From Annona cherimola (taxonomy: Eukaryota > Streptophyta > Magnoliopsida > Magnoliales > Annonaceae): 64,000 nucleotides of DNA. A program made the position numbers and the translations under genes. The DNA is taken from assembly GCA_030490835.1 (NCBI GenBank), contig CM059975.1:37728133-37792132 (forward strand), given 5' to 3'. Below are positions 1 through 16,000 of this stretch, in pieces (the stretch's first letter is position 1; the number at the start of each line of letters is the position of its first letter). A model generated the notes under the pieces. It ran no database searches. It worked only from the letters and a program-made list of their open reading frames with translations, and had not been told where the DNA came from.

Positions 1-155
1 TAGTGAATACAAACAAAAATACAATGCAATCAATAAAATCAAAAAAGCATTAATTGAATACAATAATAAAATATTGTAATCTTCACTTATTGCCTCAAAT
101 TAAGGACCTAACTAACATGGCAGTCTGGATAAATTCACTGCTGATAATTAATTAA

Positions 156-2034
<1,879 letters not shown>

Positions 2035-2420
2035 ATTTGCGTATGGGGCTAAAACTAGATAGCTATATCGAATATGTGGGAATTGGTATATGCTTAGATG
2101 TATTCTGAATGCTGCAGTGATTCGTATGAGATTTGGATCATGTTTATATACTTGAGTCTTGGAGCCTTGAGCACATTAAATTACGCATGCGAGGCTGTCA
2201 CTAGGATAGTCAATGTTATTGACCAAATTAGAGGCTTGCATGTATTCTTTTTAAAACAAAAATACTGACTTGGTTATATGGTGGAGGTAATACTAGGACA
2301 TGCATTTTATATATGTATAACTGCATTCTTTTTTCTTTTTTGCTGAATCATGGAAATAAGCCAAAGGGTTGACTTGCTTATGATTGCGTGTCTTCACAAC
2401 CACGCACGTGAATGTTAGAA
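2035..2420 (-). promoter_or_regulatory. Peroxidase promoter region with TATA box
   Basis: Read on the minus strand, TATATAAACA lies at 2150-2141, about 110 nt before the ATG at 2034. That is a reasonable TATA position for a leader of roughly 75-80 nt. A GCACGTG (G-box/ABRE-like core) lies at 2404-2410, about 370 nt upstream of the ATG. Placement is seen in the sequence; function is inferred. Confidence 0.5.
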
Positions 2421-3621
2421 CGTGGCGAGTTCAGGTTGGCATCTTTTTATATGTTGAATTATATATTTCACTGTTTTGTTGCCTCCGAAATTTACTTATG
2501 TTCCTTAATTCTATATAATGTGAGATCAGCGCTTATATATTTTTTATTTAGCATTTATTATTTAATATATTTATGAAATTAAGTGATATTGAATTAAAAA
2601 ATTATAATAGAGAAATTTAATTATTTTCATAATTAAAAGTTTGTCTTCACCATGGAACTTTTATGTCAAGTCCATCCCAGAAATGGATTTGTTGAGTAAC
2701 CTTTTATTTATCTAACATAGTTATACATGTGACAAATTATGTAATAACCTAAAATAAAGTAAAATATAATTAAAAACCCAGATTAGGAAAACTGACTTTC
2801 AGAATTATTTTTAATGAGAGTTAGAAAAGTTTATTGGATCTAGATCCTAAAATGATGTGCTAGTCACATATTTAGACGTGTTATTTTGGGATAAGGATTG
2901 GGTGGTGGAAAAGATTAATGAATGGTTGAAGCTGGATGCATGGATGATAGATTGATTTGGAAGATTGATATATATTTTCCTCTGTGTCAAATGTCGAGAT
3001 ATGGAGGGACGGTTTTGTTAGAAAACCTCATGAAATAGTTCCATCGAAAGCTTTAGAATGACATAAATTAGGCTTGTTGCTATTGAGTGATGTATGATTG
3101 TTAGGAATTTTGCCCATTTTTATTTAGATAAGTGTATGTGGTGCTTATATTGAACCACAAGTGTTATATTATATGGATTGGTTGATTTTAATACATAGCG
3201 TGAAGATCGTATGTCATTAGAGTAAGGTCTATCACGTTTGTGTTAGTTGTTATGACATGAGTTTAGTTCTTAGAACCAAGTGCTCTGAGCTGAGATGAGT
3301 TGTTTGGGGAGGATGCCATTAGCCATAGGCTCATATGACATGGAGCATTGTGTAATTTGTACATGATGTGATTTGCATAACATGAGTTGTATGCTTGACT
3401 GGATGTTTGATGGAGAAATCATGGTACCCTGACCTAAAATTGGGCCTCAAAGTTTTCGTTCTTCTCAATGATTCTGAACCGTGACATGTATTCCCTTAAA
3501 AGTAAATTACCCTGCACTTTTGTATGATCAACAATTTGCAATTAAGGATACAAGGCTCTTTACTCATCCACCCAGTACATCATATATTCAAACATACAAT
3601 AATTCTTTCTCATTAGAGATT
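2421..3621. other. Intergenic DNA, no gene seen
   Basis: AT-rich sequence without coding potential. A TGTAATAACC at about 2738 resembles the start of some Ty3 LTRs, but no matching end or target duplication was found, so no element is called. Confidence 0.4.
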
Positions 3622-3639
3622 CACTACAAGAAAAGACGT

Positions 3640-3960
3640 CAAAATGCAGCCACTTTAATCAGCAGATTTAGAGTCACTGTAGTTAAGAATAAATGCAGCA
3701 ATATTTCATTGCAAATAAAAGCATTACTATATGCAGCAACTTTAAGCAGAAAATTTGAATTTTGCTGCATATAAAAATAAATGCAACAACACATTCTTGA
3801 ATGTAAAATATTATTTTATACAACAAAAATTGGCTGCATATACTGCCCAAATAAAGCAAAAAATTGTGTGTATAATTGGGCCCAATTGAAGCAAAAAATT
3901 GTTGTGCATATCGCACAGTTAAAGTAAAAAATTGTTGGACGTCTACCGACATGCATTAGT
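3640..3960. repeat. Left subterminal repeat region of the CACTA element
   Basis: Repeated TGCAGC / TGCAGCAA / GCTGCATA words recur every 30-60 nt (for example near 3650, 3693, 3732, 3765, 3783, 3832). Related words appear inverted at the other end, as expected for subterminal transposase-binding repeats. Confidence 0.7.
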
Positions 3961-4405
3961 AACTTAGTTTATTTGATGGAAGTAAACAAAATATCATAGA
4001 CAAAAATTAATTAAAGTCATCCAAAGGAAGTAAACGGAAGGCCATCAATAGAGTTTTTATATTTTTCTGATATTATAGATTGTCATTTCAAGAACTGCAA
4101 CATAATTTTTGAATTATTTGCTTTGAAAATGTCTAAGCACAATTGAGTTACTGGCCGCATGTCACATGCGTTACTGCAATGTGAGCAGCTATCATTCCCG
4201 AACTTGGGCTAGCTATTATATTTATCGTGTTTTCCTGCCTTCTTTATTTTAAAACCTATTCTCTCCTTAGCACTCCCCCTCCGTCCCTCGTGCAATCTCT
4301 GCCCTAGATCTCATAGTATCTTCTTCTAATGTCGAAAATTCCATATACTTCTCTGCTATTTTCACCTTCAAATCATCTCTCCTGCTCCTTCACCAGGTCG
4401 TCCAC

Positions 4406-7400
4406 TGTAGCGCCCCCGACCTGCGGGCGCGCTACCCACTTAGTCACGTGGTACCTTACTCCAGGATCTTTTTAGGTGGTGAAACTCGTGAATGAAACCG
4501 AAGTTTCATTGCTTATACTAGCGGAAGCTTTTCCTAATTGTCCAGAAATCAGGCTGAATTTTTTTTCTTTTCTTCTCTTTAAAACCTATATTGATTCCAT
4601 TTCCTTAACTAAAATCCGGCAGCATTTCGTCTATACTTAGGATGTTTGGGTAATACAAAAACCTGATAGTCAATACAATTTCAACATTTTCTACTAATTC
4701 ACATACATTTACTTCAATTCAAACTAATACATTCCTTATATAATCATATTTCATATGGGAAACTAACTATTACATTTAACATCCATATAAAACATTTAAA
4801 TATAATACATACTAACATTTATAATAATTACAATCCCATGAATCCAAACTCATCACAAATATTAAAAATTATACCTTCACTGCTTAGCTAGCAGTAATAG
4901 TTCTTCTATCAAATCTGCATCATCTGCACTCACTGATTAGTTGAAAATAATGAGTATAAAATACTCAGTAAGCAAGCATTTAAAAATACATACTGTTCAA
5001 AACCTGTCGCATTAACCAAAATCATAAAACTTTTAAAATCTCATTATGCATGCGTGATAATGAGATGAATGCACACGCATGCATCATTTCATGACTTATT
5101 TCTCATTTGGCAGATGACACTTATCAAATGATCACCCGCCTCATACGTCGGACACACCGATCAGGCAACGCCAAGGACGGACTACCTGTCCAATTACAAC
5201 CTTGACAAAGCCTCATGCATGAGTTCCATTCACACGTGCATCATATGTATTTATGATATGAATTGAGTTTCACCAACTCAACATGATAACAGAGTTTGTA
5301 CATGAAAATTAAGATGTAAAAATATTTCAAGTACACATTCTTTTTATACAACCTATGCACAGGGTAATGACCATCCCTAAGTACCTTTTCAATGCATGTC
5401 AATTTCAAGAAATATTTAAATAAAACAAACTCACTTGAAATATAAAAAGGCAAGAACAGATTTTTCTTACCATCAAATTCTTTTGAACATAAAGAATTTT
5501 GAAAAGCTTGCTTACCTCTTCCCTTTAGCATTCATTTATTTTCCTTTATACTTTCCTTCATCTTTTCTTTACCCCTCCCTAGCATAATCAATAGCAAACA
5601 ATGTCTAAACATATCATTCTCATTATCATGCATGCCAATTTACATGCTTACTTATTTCCTACTTGCCCCTCCCCCTTTTTTTACAAACTTTTACGAAGAA
5701 ATTCAAGCATTTCCTTGCTTGAAAATCTCATTTAAATATATTTTATCCTACACTTGAATAAACTTCCTATTCCCACTCTAGACTTTCTTATATGGAGTTC
5801 ATCTTGAGTTCATCATAAAATTAGATTTCCAGCATTATAAAATTAGATTTCATAGGGTTTCATAAACCCGATATGCTCAAAAATAATTTTTTATAAACGT
5901 AGACCAATCCGAAGACTCAAACTACAAACTATCCAAGTCTTTTAATCATTCTGTAAATGAAATGTTCTTAACGAGTCTTATACATTTTTTATATATTACT
6001 TTTAAATAACTCATATAAAAGGTATGAGATATTCTTACACATATAAAACAAGTTTACTCTCAAAAATCTCATCACACAGACTAATTCATACAAAATCTTA
6101 ATGATTAGAAATCATCCCCATCAAGCACAATTCAAATTCTTTTACATATATATAAGAATACTTTCCTCATGACTTATGAAGTCATTTATTCCAAAATTGA
6201 ATAATTCAAACTCATATCATACATATTACTTCTTATATTTGTGTGATCACCACACTTGAACCTAAACCCAAAATTCAGTCCACACAGCCTATCCGCATGG
6301 CTACTTGGCTAAACTCTCTTTTATTTTATATTTAACATTATATCATAGGATTTTCATTATGCTACTTGCTATAATTTTAGCATTCATAATTTATGCTTTA
6401 AAATCAGTAATTTAGGAAAGGAATTATATAACAGAACTATTTTACTTTATTTCCTTGATTTCAATTGTTAAAACTTTACATTCCACTTCAAATTCACTAA
6501 CTTTTACATTTGGAATTTGTAATCCACCCATTTTATTTAAATTACATGGGCAAACACCCAATTAATTTGGCTGTTCCACTTGAATCTCTACATCCATATC
6601 TTAACTCATATACATGTTATCATCTAAGAATCATATTAATTATAATTTATGTAAATATATCATTTAAATATCATAACTAACATCCACAACCCATAACTTC
6701 AATTGAACAGTTGGGTTTTTCCCAACTTCCTTGCATTTTCATTAATATAAGCATGAAAATTAATCCTCTATTTTCATACTATTACAATAAAAATTAAAAA
6801 TCAATCATTACTAGTCAACACATATAGCCACAGTCTATTTCACAAATCCTTTTTTTTTTTGGGCTTACATTTAACTACCCTCGGCTCAACAAATATATTA
6901 ACTAACATATCTAATTTACGGGAATTTAAATATTCATCTCATTACTTGAAATTTTTTATATATAACTTTCAACTCAAATGGTAGTCTCAACCCAATATAA
7001 GCATTAAACATTAGTTTTTAACCTCTAAAATTTAAAATACATATTTCATTAATTTACATCGTATGAACTTAATATTAAAATATCAAGAACGACTTTTACA
7101 ATTTATACATTCAAGTTGGGCAATTATTTTTTACCCCGCAATTTTGCATTTTCTGCTCTAGATTTCAAAATCATTCCATCATCATTCGTATGTGTTATAC
7201 TTTTTAATATAATAATTATAATCTGCCATATGTCATAACCAAATTCATCATATCTGTTCCAGCCTAAATTTAACCTTCATTTAGGCTTACTTGAAATTCC
7301 TATATCTACATGTATACATTCTTTTTATAATTGCAACTTTACTTAACCACCCATTTATCACAAGTAAATTTTATATTATGCTTCTAAAATTAAAATTAAT

Positions 7401-8965
7401 CATTTGGGAGTCATCTTCATCACCCATACACTTTCAACTTTAGTCATTCAAATGATGGGTTTTAAGCTTCAAAATTTAGGGATTTTACTCCCTTTCATTT
7501 TCACATGATTTATATACAGCAACTTTAACATTTTTAACCCTTTAACCATTCATATACATGTCATATAACTGTTACCCATTCATTCTTTTTTTCCATATTT
7601 ATTTGATACCAAAATTATATAAAATTCACCTGTACACATTTAGTTAAAAGAAATCTCATACCTCCATATAAATTTCCTAACTACCCAATTTCATTTATCA
7701 TATATGTCTAGATTTCTACTTCAAGATTTACACATTTTGACCTAAATCCATGTTCATATATTATTAAATTACTAAACTTAAATATTTACAAGTGACAACA
7801 CATACCCGTAACATATATACCCACCTATCCTAATTTTTTTAACCCATTTCCACATGCAAATGGGTTTCTATTATTTATAAATTATCCCATATATGAATAA
7901 TACAAAAGCCCTATGCCTAGGCTACGTATTTAGGGCTTCCCCATAGTTAAGGTATGATGAAAATTTTGAATTTCCTTTCCTATCCAAGATTATACATGTA
8001 ATTTTACAAATAATACATCCAAACATCATTTAAATACATTATATAACAATTTGGGGCAAAAATATTAAACATTTCAACTCTTGAAATTTCGAATTCATAC
8101 ATAGGATTCAATTTTTCACATTCCATGATTTGCACAACGATTTGGATAGAAAAATCAAAACCCTAACTCACCATAGCTATGGATCCGAATTTCCATCCTC
8201 TTTCTTATGATTTCTCCCTTCATTCTTATAGATCTACTCATATTGAATAAAAGCCCCATGATTTTCCCATGCTTGGAAAGAAAATTTTAAAAATTATCAA
8301 AAACCCATCTCCCCTCTCTTACGTCCGGTTACCGGCGATGGGTTGAACGGCGACGACGGTGGCAATGGCGAAAGGCGGCGGCGGCGGCCGGCTCCTCCTC
8401 TTCTCTCCTTCCTCTCCTTCCCTTCTCCTTCTCTTCTCCTCCTTCTCTTTCTTTCTTCTCTCTCCTCTCCCTTCTCTCATTTTCTCCCTTTGTTTGCATG
8501 GGAGAAAAGGGGTTGCCTTTTGGTAGCCCCACTTAAGGTAGTCCGCACATACACACGTGCGGCTAACCCTCATACCATTTATTTTTTTATTTTTTTAAAT
8601 ATCCATATTAACTATATGTCGTAAATCATGTTATTTTAAATCTTATGATTTGAACTCATAATACATGTTTAAAATCATTAAATCATGATCATTCATTAAT
8701 TTAAATAATTTAAATTAATTAATTACTTAAATTAAACCATTTGACTGAAATTCATAAATTAATCAAAAATTAAATAATACATTTTATTATTATTTCATTC
8801 AACATTAACTAACTCATCATTATTTATTTATTAATTCTCCCTTTTCTTACTTTATAATTTTAGGTCATTAATAAAATTCTAATTTTATTAATTTCATGGC
8901 CCAAAATTTTCATTTATATATGTCACGTACTTATGGGTTGCAATCTAAAAATTGCGGGTACTACA
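4406..8965 (-). mobile_element. Solo LTR (family A, Tekay-like), 4.56 kb, nested in the CACTA element
   Basis: Begins TGTAGCGCCCCCG and ends GGGTACTACA, and is flanked by the 5-bp duplication TCCAC (4401-4405 and 8966-8970). There is no gag, pol, PBS or second LTR, so it is a solo LTR left by LTR-LTR recombination. It shares the internal phrase CTCAGTAAGCAAGC with the solo LTRs at 21880, 25893 and 37758, and the GCGCCCC end. Minus orientation is inferred because the complete chromovirus in this window has the comparable TGTAAC terminus at its 3' LTR end. The purine-rich block on the minus strand (about 8390-8490) gives low-complexity K/R/E frames that are not genes. Confidence 0.88.
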
Positions 8966-8970
8966 TCCAC

Positions 8971-11900
8971 TCCCCATTCTCAGGTGACCTCTACCTTCTC
9001 ACAGAATTATCTAGTTTTCTAAAATTTTCAAAGACCCGAAGAGTACGATGGTTGATTTGTTTGGTTCTTACTGGAATTTGTTGATTTTGGTGCTTTATTT
9101 TCATGATCTGACGGATCCGAGTTAGAAATTCTTTCGAAGTTGGAATTTCAAACTTTTTTGCTGTCGATTCATCCTTTTCATGTTGGAGTTGGTTGCTCGA
9201 GGTTGGAAACAGCAATAATGATTTTGTTCTATCATACACACTTTCTTTTTTATCCCTCCGCGATTTCTCTTCCGCCCTTTCCTTTTGATCGTGTGCGAAA
9301 AATATGCCAAATCCTCCCTATCTCACCTCTTTGGAAGTTCTTCAAATCAGTTGGTGCTTAGATTGGTGTGTTTAAATTGATAGTTGTATTTTGCGTATAG
9401 AAATTGAAAGAAGGAGCAGATTCAGTTCCACATCACAGCCGGATTTCACAATGAAATGCAGGTGAACGGTCATAGTCATAGTAGTTTTCATTGTGCTCTT
9501 ACATCATGTGCAAATTGGAATTAGGAGGAATTGTATTCTAAAAATTTATGCAAAGGAAAAATATAAAATTGTGATTGGTATATTGAGCTGCTAGGCAAGT
9601 TAAGTAGAAAACCTAAGTATCCGGTCGTTGCAAGTCTAGCTATTTTAATGATGATTTTTTTTTTGCTCAGATTTATTTTATACTCCGTGCCAACTCCAAT
9701 ACAGGGGATAAACAACCGTTGCTATAAATCTACAACATGCAACTTCCTTAATCCTCAAGTAGTGTCATTTTGGGTCTTCTTGTTGACTACTCATGGCCTA
9801 TTTAATCACTTGTTCAGGTTAGATTTCTTCAAATAATTTTTTATCTTGTTAAGATCATCTTGCAATTTAGTTTATTTGATTATTGGATTTAGCTATGTTT
9901 GGATTTGAGGATATGTTCTTACACTTATTATAGTATCATTCCTTCAAGATGAATACATGATTGAATGTCTTTTAGACCTACCTTGAAACAGATTTGCAAG
10001 TGGTATCATTGGTAGTGAATGGAGTCCTATTCATTCGTGGCCTAAGTGTTATTGGAATTCAATTTCTATACAGTACGAGTAAATAGAAAAGGATATCAAA
10101 GCAAACGTCATAGAGTTAAGTGATGCTTTAATTTCTTTCTTGTTTGACAAAATGGGCATCAAAGTTAACCTCATAGAGCTATTTAGTTGATGGGAGCTAT
10201 GGAGAATGACAAATTATGTAGCCATGGAGGCTCCCTGCCTGCTTCACTGAGGCAGTTATTTTCCATTTCCTTTGCTTAGAAATTACGAGGAGTTAAATTG
10301 CATGACAATGATAAAAGAATATGAAACCTGTGATAAAAATCTAGTAGTAATTGTACTATGTAGTATTGTTGTTATTATTATGGTTTGATTGTGATATCCC
10401 AATTACCAAGCCAAAAAATATACCTGGTTTAAAAATTTTCTAATAGGAGAATGAAAATTGGAATGAAAATTAGTTAATGCAATCAGTTATCAAGGCATGC
10501 TTTTCGAATTAACCCTTTCAATTTTCTTTACTTTCTTTTATAATTTTTATGGCTTCTTTTATATTGACTACCATGACTGTTTGATCTTTTCTTTGTTCTA
10601 TCTGTTATATATATATTGTTGCAATATATCTTGCATGCTTGTTTGATGGTGATTTGCAAGCTGGAAGGCATATTGACAATTGAACAGGAAATTCACTAGT
10701 TAGCAATTATCAATTTTGATTGGAAGTTAGTTAAGGTATCCACCTGTTTCAATTTCCCAGATTAGGTTACTTCTTTGATGACTGTGATTGCTTTTTTTGT
10801 TGTGATCATCTTATTGTCTCACAGTTAGCTAGAATGTTAGCAAAATAGGAACATATTAGATTCCTCTAAATCAGGAAAATTATTAGTTTGCCAAAGTCTT
10901 CATCTCCTTTATTTTCTCCCCGCAATCACATTGCCCCTGTTTGTAATTTACCAATTGTTGTTGTAGTTTACTAATTGCTATTGGAGTTGCACAATTGCAG
11001 GCAACCATACGCTTAATCAAGCCCTTAAATTTACCAACTATGGTGTTAAATATCTATTTCATATCTTGTCAATCTTTAATGTCATACTTCCACTCATAGC
11101 CATATTCCCTCTCCAAATTCTTGCTGATTGTTTCTATGTCGATTTGGCTTCTAGGTACCATTGTTTCTAACTAATAGAAACTGTATGCAACTGGCTTCTA
11201 CGTACCAAATTTTGATTGTTTGTGCTTTTTCTCATCTGTGAGGAAATACTTGATTATATATTCGATACAAAATGCGTACACAAGCAACATCATGCCTAAA
11301 AAATTTCACCTAAATGTGCATTTGATTTTTTCTACTTGGATCTTTGTAGGTTGCTCAAAGTGTTTTGTTTTTGTCTTGTTTGCATTGCATGGAATGTTGC
11401 TAGATTGAAAGTTTTTATTATTACTCTGAAGAGTTTCCCGGAACTAACATGCTTTGCTTAATTCTTTATGTTGGTCAATTTTAAGGCCATTTTACAATTG
11501 GCTCCATTAACAAGGTCTCCTTGTTGAAGTACACATTTACAGGGTTGGAAGTTTGGTTTTAGACTTGTCATTTATCTTATAAAAATTTGGATGCACTATC
11601 TTATAATTGTTTGATTGCACATCTCCTATTATAAGTTTTATTCAGTTATACTTGAAATCATCGCTTATCTAATATTAACATGCTTTTATCTTTTTATTTT
11701 ATAAACAAGACTGATATATGTAGATATTCTTTCATTCAGTGGTGCTGCTTCAAAAAGCAAAATAGTGTTGTCTCAACTTGCAAGGGACGCGAGTATGAAC
11801 AAAACTTGAGATTCTGAGAAACATTTGTATAAATGTATTAGGTTTGATTGAATTTTACATGTTACACTTGGATTTTACGATGTGATAATAAGAAGAATTT

Positions 11901-12040
11901 TCTTTGAAAACAATTAGCTTATAAGTTTTACATGTAATTTTAGAATTGATTTATTAGTGTAAAATTCAATTTACTTGGCAATGAAGTAGAACATTGTTTT
12001 TTTAAATGAAGTTTGATTAGATATTTTTTGTTTTGATGAA
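8971..12040. other. Internal non-coding part of the CACTA element
   Basis: T-rich plus-strand sequence resembling plant intron or UTR DNA. Joined to 4200-4400, which is C/T-rich like a plant 5' leader, it could be a captured gene fragment or the remnant of the transposon's own leader. No exon could be recognised. Confidence 0.35.
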
Positions 12041-12059
12041 GTTGATTTTTTGAATTTAT

Positions 12060-12600
12060 ATTGATATTCTTGAATGTTGAATGTATGTTAGATATAAACA
12101 ACAACAGTTTGTTGTGTATTTATATATGCAATAAAATTCCATTGCATTATATTCATCTATGTAATAAAATTCTGTTATATGTGCCTAAATTTTGTTATAT
12201 ATTTCTAACATATGTAGCAAAATGTTGTTGCAATTCTTTAACATATGTACCAAAATTATGTTGCTTATATTTATATATGCGGCGAAATATCGTAGTACTT
12301 TTTTTTTACTATATGCAGCAACATTTTGCTGCTTATATTTACTATATGCAGTGAAATGCTGTTGGCTTTTATTTAACACATGTAGGAAAAATCTGCCACC
12401 TTTTCATATATAATACAAAAGTTTCAGTGCAAAAAGTGGATGCATTAGTTGGCAATATAAGCTGCGAAATCACAAGTTGCTGCGTATGACTATATGCGAC
12501 AAGGCATATATAGTAGGGCTAGCGGCGATTTTTTTTCCTGCCGCTTACGTTTAGATGCAGCAAAGAGAAGGCCTTTTGCAACGAATTCGTTTGCTGCAAA
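12060..12600. repeat. Right subterminal repeat region of the CACTA element
   Basis: Imperfect repeats of a unit like ATATGCAGCAA...TTTGCTGC..., with variants (ATGTAGCAAAA, ATGCGGCGAAA), spaced roughly 40-50 nt apart. They mirror the left subterminal array. Short open frames here are repeat artefacts. Confidence 0.7.
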
Positions 12601-13024
12601 AAGTGATTTCTTTTGTAGTGATTTATGTGTCTTAAAAAAGCCTTACATAGAACTATTTAACAAATTCTTTATTAGCATAATATATGAATTTAGTATTAAA
12701 TAGTTCCTATTATCTAAAATCTTGACATTTAGAATTACATCAAAGGAGTGATATTGTGCAATCAACCATATCGGCAACCATGTAATTGCTATTTGATCAA
12801 CCCTCCCATAATTTTTAAATTTTTTTGTCATACAACTACCAATCTCGCTTTGATAAACTAGCAAATTTTTTTTGAAATTTTTTAGCATATCCAAATATAT
12901 CTTTTTGGTTTTATAAATCCAAAAACATGCAGTTAGATGATGTAAAAACTTTTTGAAATTTGTATAAGCTTATTAAAGTGGGGCCTACAGATGTATAATA
13001 AAAATTTTAAAAAAATAATGCAAA

Positions 13025-13062
13025 GTGGTTATTGGACAATAACCACCCATGCGATTAATCGC
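13025..13062. repeat. Adjacent short palindromes
   Basis: GTGGTTATTG-GA-CAATAACCAC (13025-13046) is a perfect 10-bp inverted repeat with a 2-nt centre. Five bases or fewer further on lies the perfect 12-bp palindrome GCGATTAATCGC (13051-13062). Function unknown; it may be a remnant terminus of a small element. Confidence 0.6.
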
Positions 13063-16000
13063 ACTAAATCACTACTCTGTTTTAGTATACCATCTCCCTC
13101 AAATTATTTCCCCTTATATTACTAATGTCAATAATTATAGGTGCTACTTAGATGTGCACTAGGAAATACACTAGAAAAACCCAAAATCAGCTTAGAGCTC
13201 AACAAGTAAAATCATTATAAAAAAAAGTCATTTGTTGAAATATTATTCATGATAATAAAAATATTTTTCTTAATTTTCTCTATGCATTTCCATGCTCATT
13301 GCTCATTATATAGTTTATATGTTCCTCGATGCTCAATAGAGCGATATCATCGTCATTAAAACCTACTATGGTGAAAGGATAAAACCATTATCTTCATCAT
13401 GATTAACATCATCAATCATTCTTTGATTATTCAACCATCAACAATTACGTAGCTAAGATATTACAATGGGATGTATAACTAAGAGTTTAAGGCCTAAGGG
13501 GAGCACAACCAAAAGATTAGAACTTGAGAAAAAAAAAGTAAGAGCATAGCTAGACATGGATAATTCTAGATGAGGAGTGTTTCATACAAGAATTGGATCA
13601 TAATCTTTCTTATTTTCATTTACTCATAAATGTTAATAACAAAAGTGTAAATATGCGAATATGAATAAATACAAAAAGGAGTGTAATGATAAATCAAATA
13701 TGAATATAAAGTATTTGTAATACAGAAAATCAAACATTGAATTTGCATTAGTATTCATAATGTCCAAAAATACATTAGGCTTGCATATGTGTTCTACAAT
13801 TCATATTTTACATCCCTAAAATGAAAACCCTTGGTTAAGAAAACTGAATACCATAACCCATTTTATGGGAAATTTTAATAAAATAGTAAATACATAGGAT
13901 AGAGACTACGACTTGAGATGCAATAGGGCAGTGCATAGCTAGAGGCGGCTTTCATGGGTTACACAACTAAGGAGTCATGGATTTATTATGATGCATAGTT
14001 AAGAAGCCATGGCTTAAGCAAATGCATGGCAAAGAAATCATCTTAAAGGAAGGATGGGTCCTTAGTATTTTGGGATGATGAGTCTATCGACCTAGATAGT
14101 TTTGGATGATGAGATAATATGACAAACCCCATAAGGTAACATAAGTCTGTTTGACTTATGTTTTGACTCAATTAGAAAGAAGAGGGATAGTGAGGAGCTC
14201 TCTGTTACACTAGGTACATAATCCAAACATACTAGTTTTGAAAGACTAAACTAGTAATAAGGATGGGCCTATGTGAAAGGACCAATAGGAAATTCGCCTC
14301 TCTCCTCCTAGACTCCTCACGCCCCTATTATGTGCCTGCTAGGACTTCACCCCATGAAACTACTCTTCCTGAAAGTTCATGAGGATGTAATACATGGTGA
14401 AGCACCAATTACATGCCGGTGAGGTATCATCGACTAGGGATGATAGTCCCTAGGGACCACTGTGACATTATGTGAGTAGAATAATTGACTACACATTCAT
14501 ATGATCTCATATTAGAATAAGCAGCCCGTAGGATGTTTATAATTCTTATGAAATAAATTTAGGTAAGCTATAACTAGTTTTCTTCAATTAAGGAAAGACT
14601 TTGAGGATTAGTGCTTCAAAGTGTCACAATCACTTTAATAACTAATGAATATGTGCGTCCTCAAAATTGCAAACCCAAGTTGGTGTTACCATTGTCTCTT
14701 CAACAACATGTCCAAATCACAGTGGATGTGATACCTTTCTAAAAGCAAGTTAGCGGATAAAATAGGCCTTTACTACTGTGTATTCAAGTTTGATCATGGT
14801 ATTGGGGTTTCTCCAAGTATCATTGCAACACGTGTGGATAGAATCTGATGTTTTCTCCTTACTATATTGTATTTAACAAGGAGAGTTGTCTGGCAATAAT
14901 TCTCTTTGTTTCGCAAAAAATCAGAGGAGAAACATCTTGTGATGTTCACCAATTAGTTGTTCCTTTGATCATAAAAGAGTAATCCTAGGGTTGGGATAAT
15001 TCTCGTAGAGAATACTGAAAGTTGACAACATGTATTAGTGTATCAAGATGTAGTTCATGACATTCTCCGAGAAACATGAGAATGTTTTTTATTAGAAATT
15101 GACTATGATGGATGTGCGTGGTTGAATTTCACTTGGTGTTTTCATTTATCAAAATGTGAATGATATTACAAGAGACCACAAATTTGATAGGCTATGGTTG
15201 ACCTTCACTGAGTAGCCCAAGTAATATGATGAAATGCCTTGGTGTTGCAATAAGAGTTGAAAAATGATCTTCATTGACCAAATGCATTCATGAGTCATTG
15301 TCTTTTCATTCTAGGTAGTATGGCAAATCATTCTGCAATTAACCAATGTAAGGTATAATTGTAAAGCGCTCTCCTTCATGTAGAAACATTCCTTTCATGT
15401 GATCATTCTCTAAATCAATGATATATTTATGGAATCATCTAATAAAGTTTACATGTAAGTCTTCTCAAGAGATGAATGCTTATCTGGGCAACGCTCCAAG
15501 CCACACGAATTCGTTACTACTAAACATAAGAGTAAACACAAAGTGATTAACTACATATTCCTCCATTTGGGCCTTGATAGGGGCCATAGACTCATACTAA
15601 AAGAGGGGTCCTATAGAACATTTAGTATTTTTATGAAACAACTTACATGATGGCTTGCTTAAATAGTTTAATCTATGCAATTCGAGGAATGCCTTGAGGA
15701 TGAGGATTCCCATCAGTTGCTACTGCATTGACACATGATATATGTTATCTTCTTTAAAAACATTGGATTATGTGAGGTGCAATGCTTCAACTATTACTTC
15801 TTGATTTACCTAGCAAATTGACCTTATGAAGCTAAGACATCACCGCCTTTTTGACTATGTTGCCCTTGACAGACATGCCTTAGCTAAAATTTCTTCCAGT
15901 TACGTCAAAGCGGCAAGATCACTTTACTTGTCTTCTCACCAAATATTGATGAAATTCGTAGTATTCTCTACATTGAGTCGATGAGGCTAATCATTAAGTA

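Larger units (their letters stand above)
3622..12620. mobile_element. Non-autonomous CACTA (En/Spm) DNA transposon, 9.0 kb
   Basis: The left end reads CACTACAAGAAAA at 3622; the right end, reverse-complemented, reads CACTACAAAAGAAA from 12620. Both are the hallmark CACTA terminus. The three bases outside each end are ATT (3619-3621 and 12621-12623), the 3-bp target duplication expected for this superfamily. Subterminal regions (about 3650-3960 and 12060-12600) carry many degenerate copies of a TGCAGCAA-like unit in both orientations, as in transposase-binding arrays. After removing the nested solo LTR (4406-8965) about 4.4 kb of own sequence remains. No transposase (TNP2/TNPD-like) frame is visible, so it would depend on transposase supplied elsewhere. 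Confidence 0.9.

Noticed and set aside
2738..3480. Possible LTR starting TGTAATAACC
   Set aside because: No matching end, no target duplication, no homology to other LTRs in the window.
8319..8624. Open frames of 67-93 codons on both strands rich in Glu/Lys/Arg or Leu/Ser
   Set aside because: They come from a purine/pyrimidine-rich low-complexity tract inside solo LTR A; no domain.
12061..12413. Overlapping frames rich in Cys/Tyr/Ile on both strands
   Set aside because: Products of the CACTA subterminal repeat, not genes.
15300..15570. Second possible gag trace on the minus strand
   Set aside because: Only one SWEDL-like spacing; too weak to call separately from the surrounding degenerate DNA.
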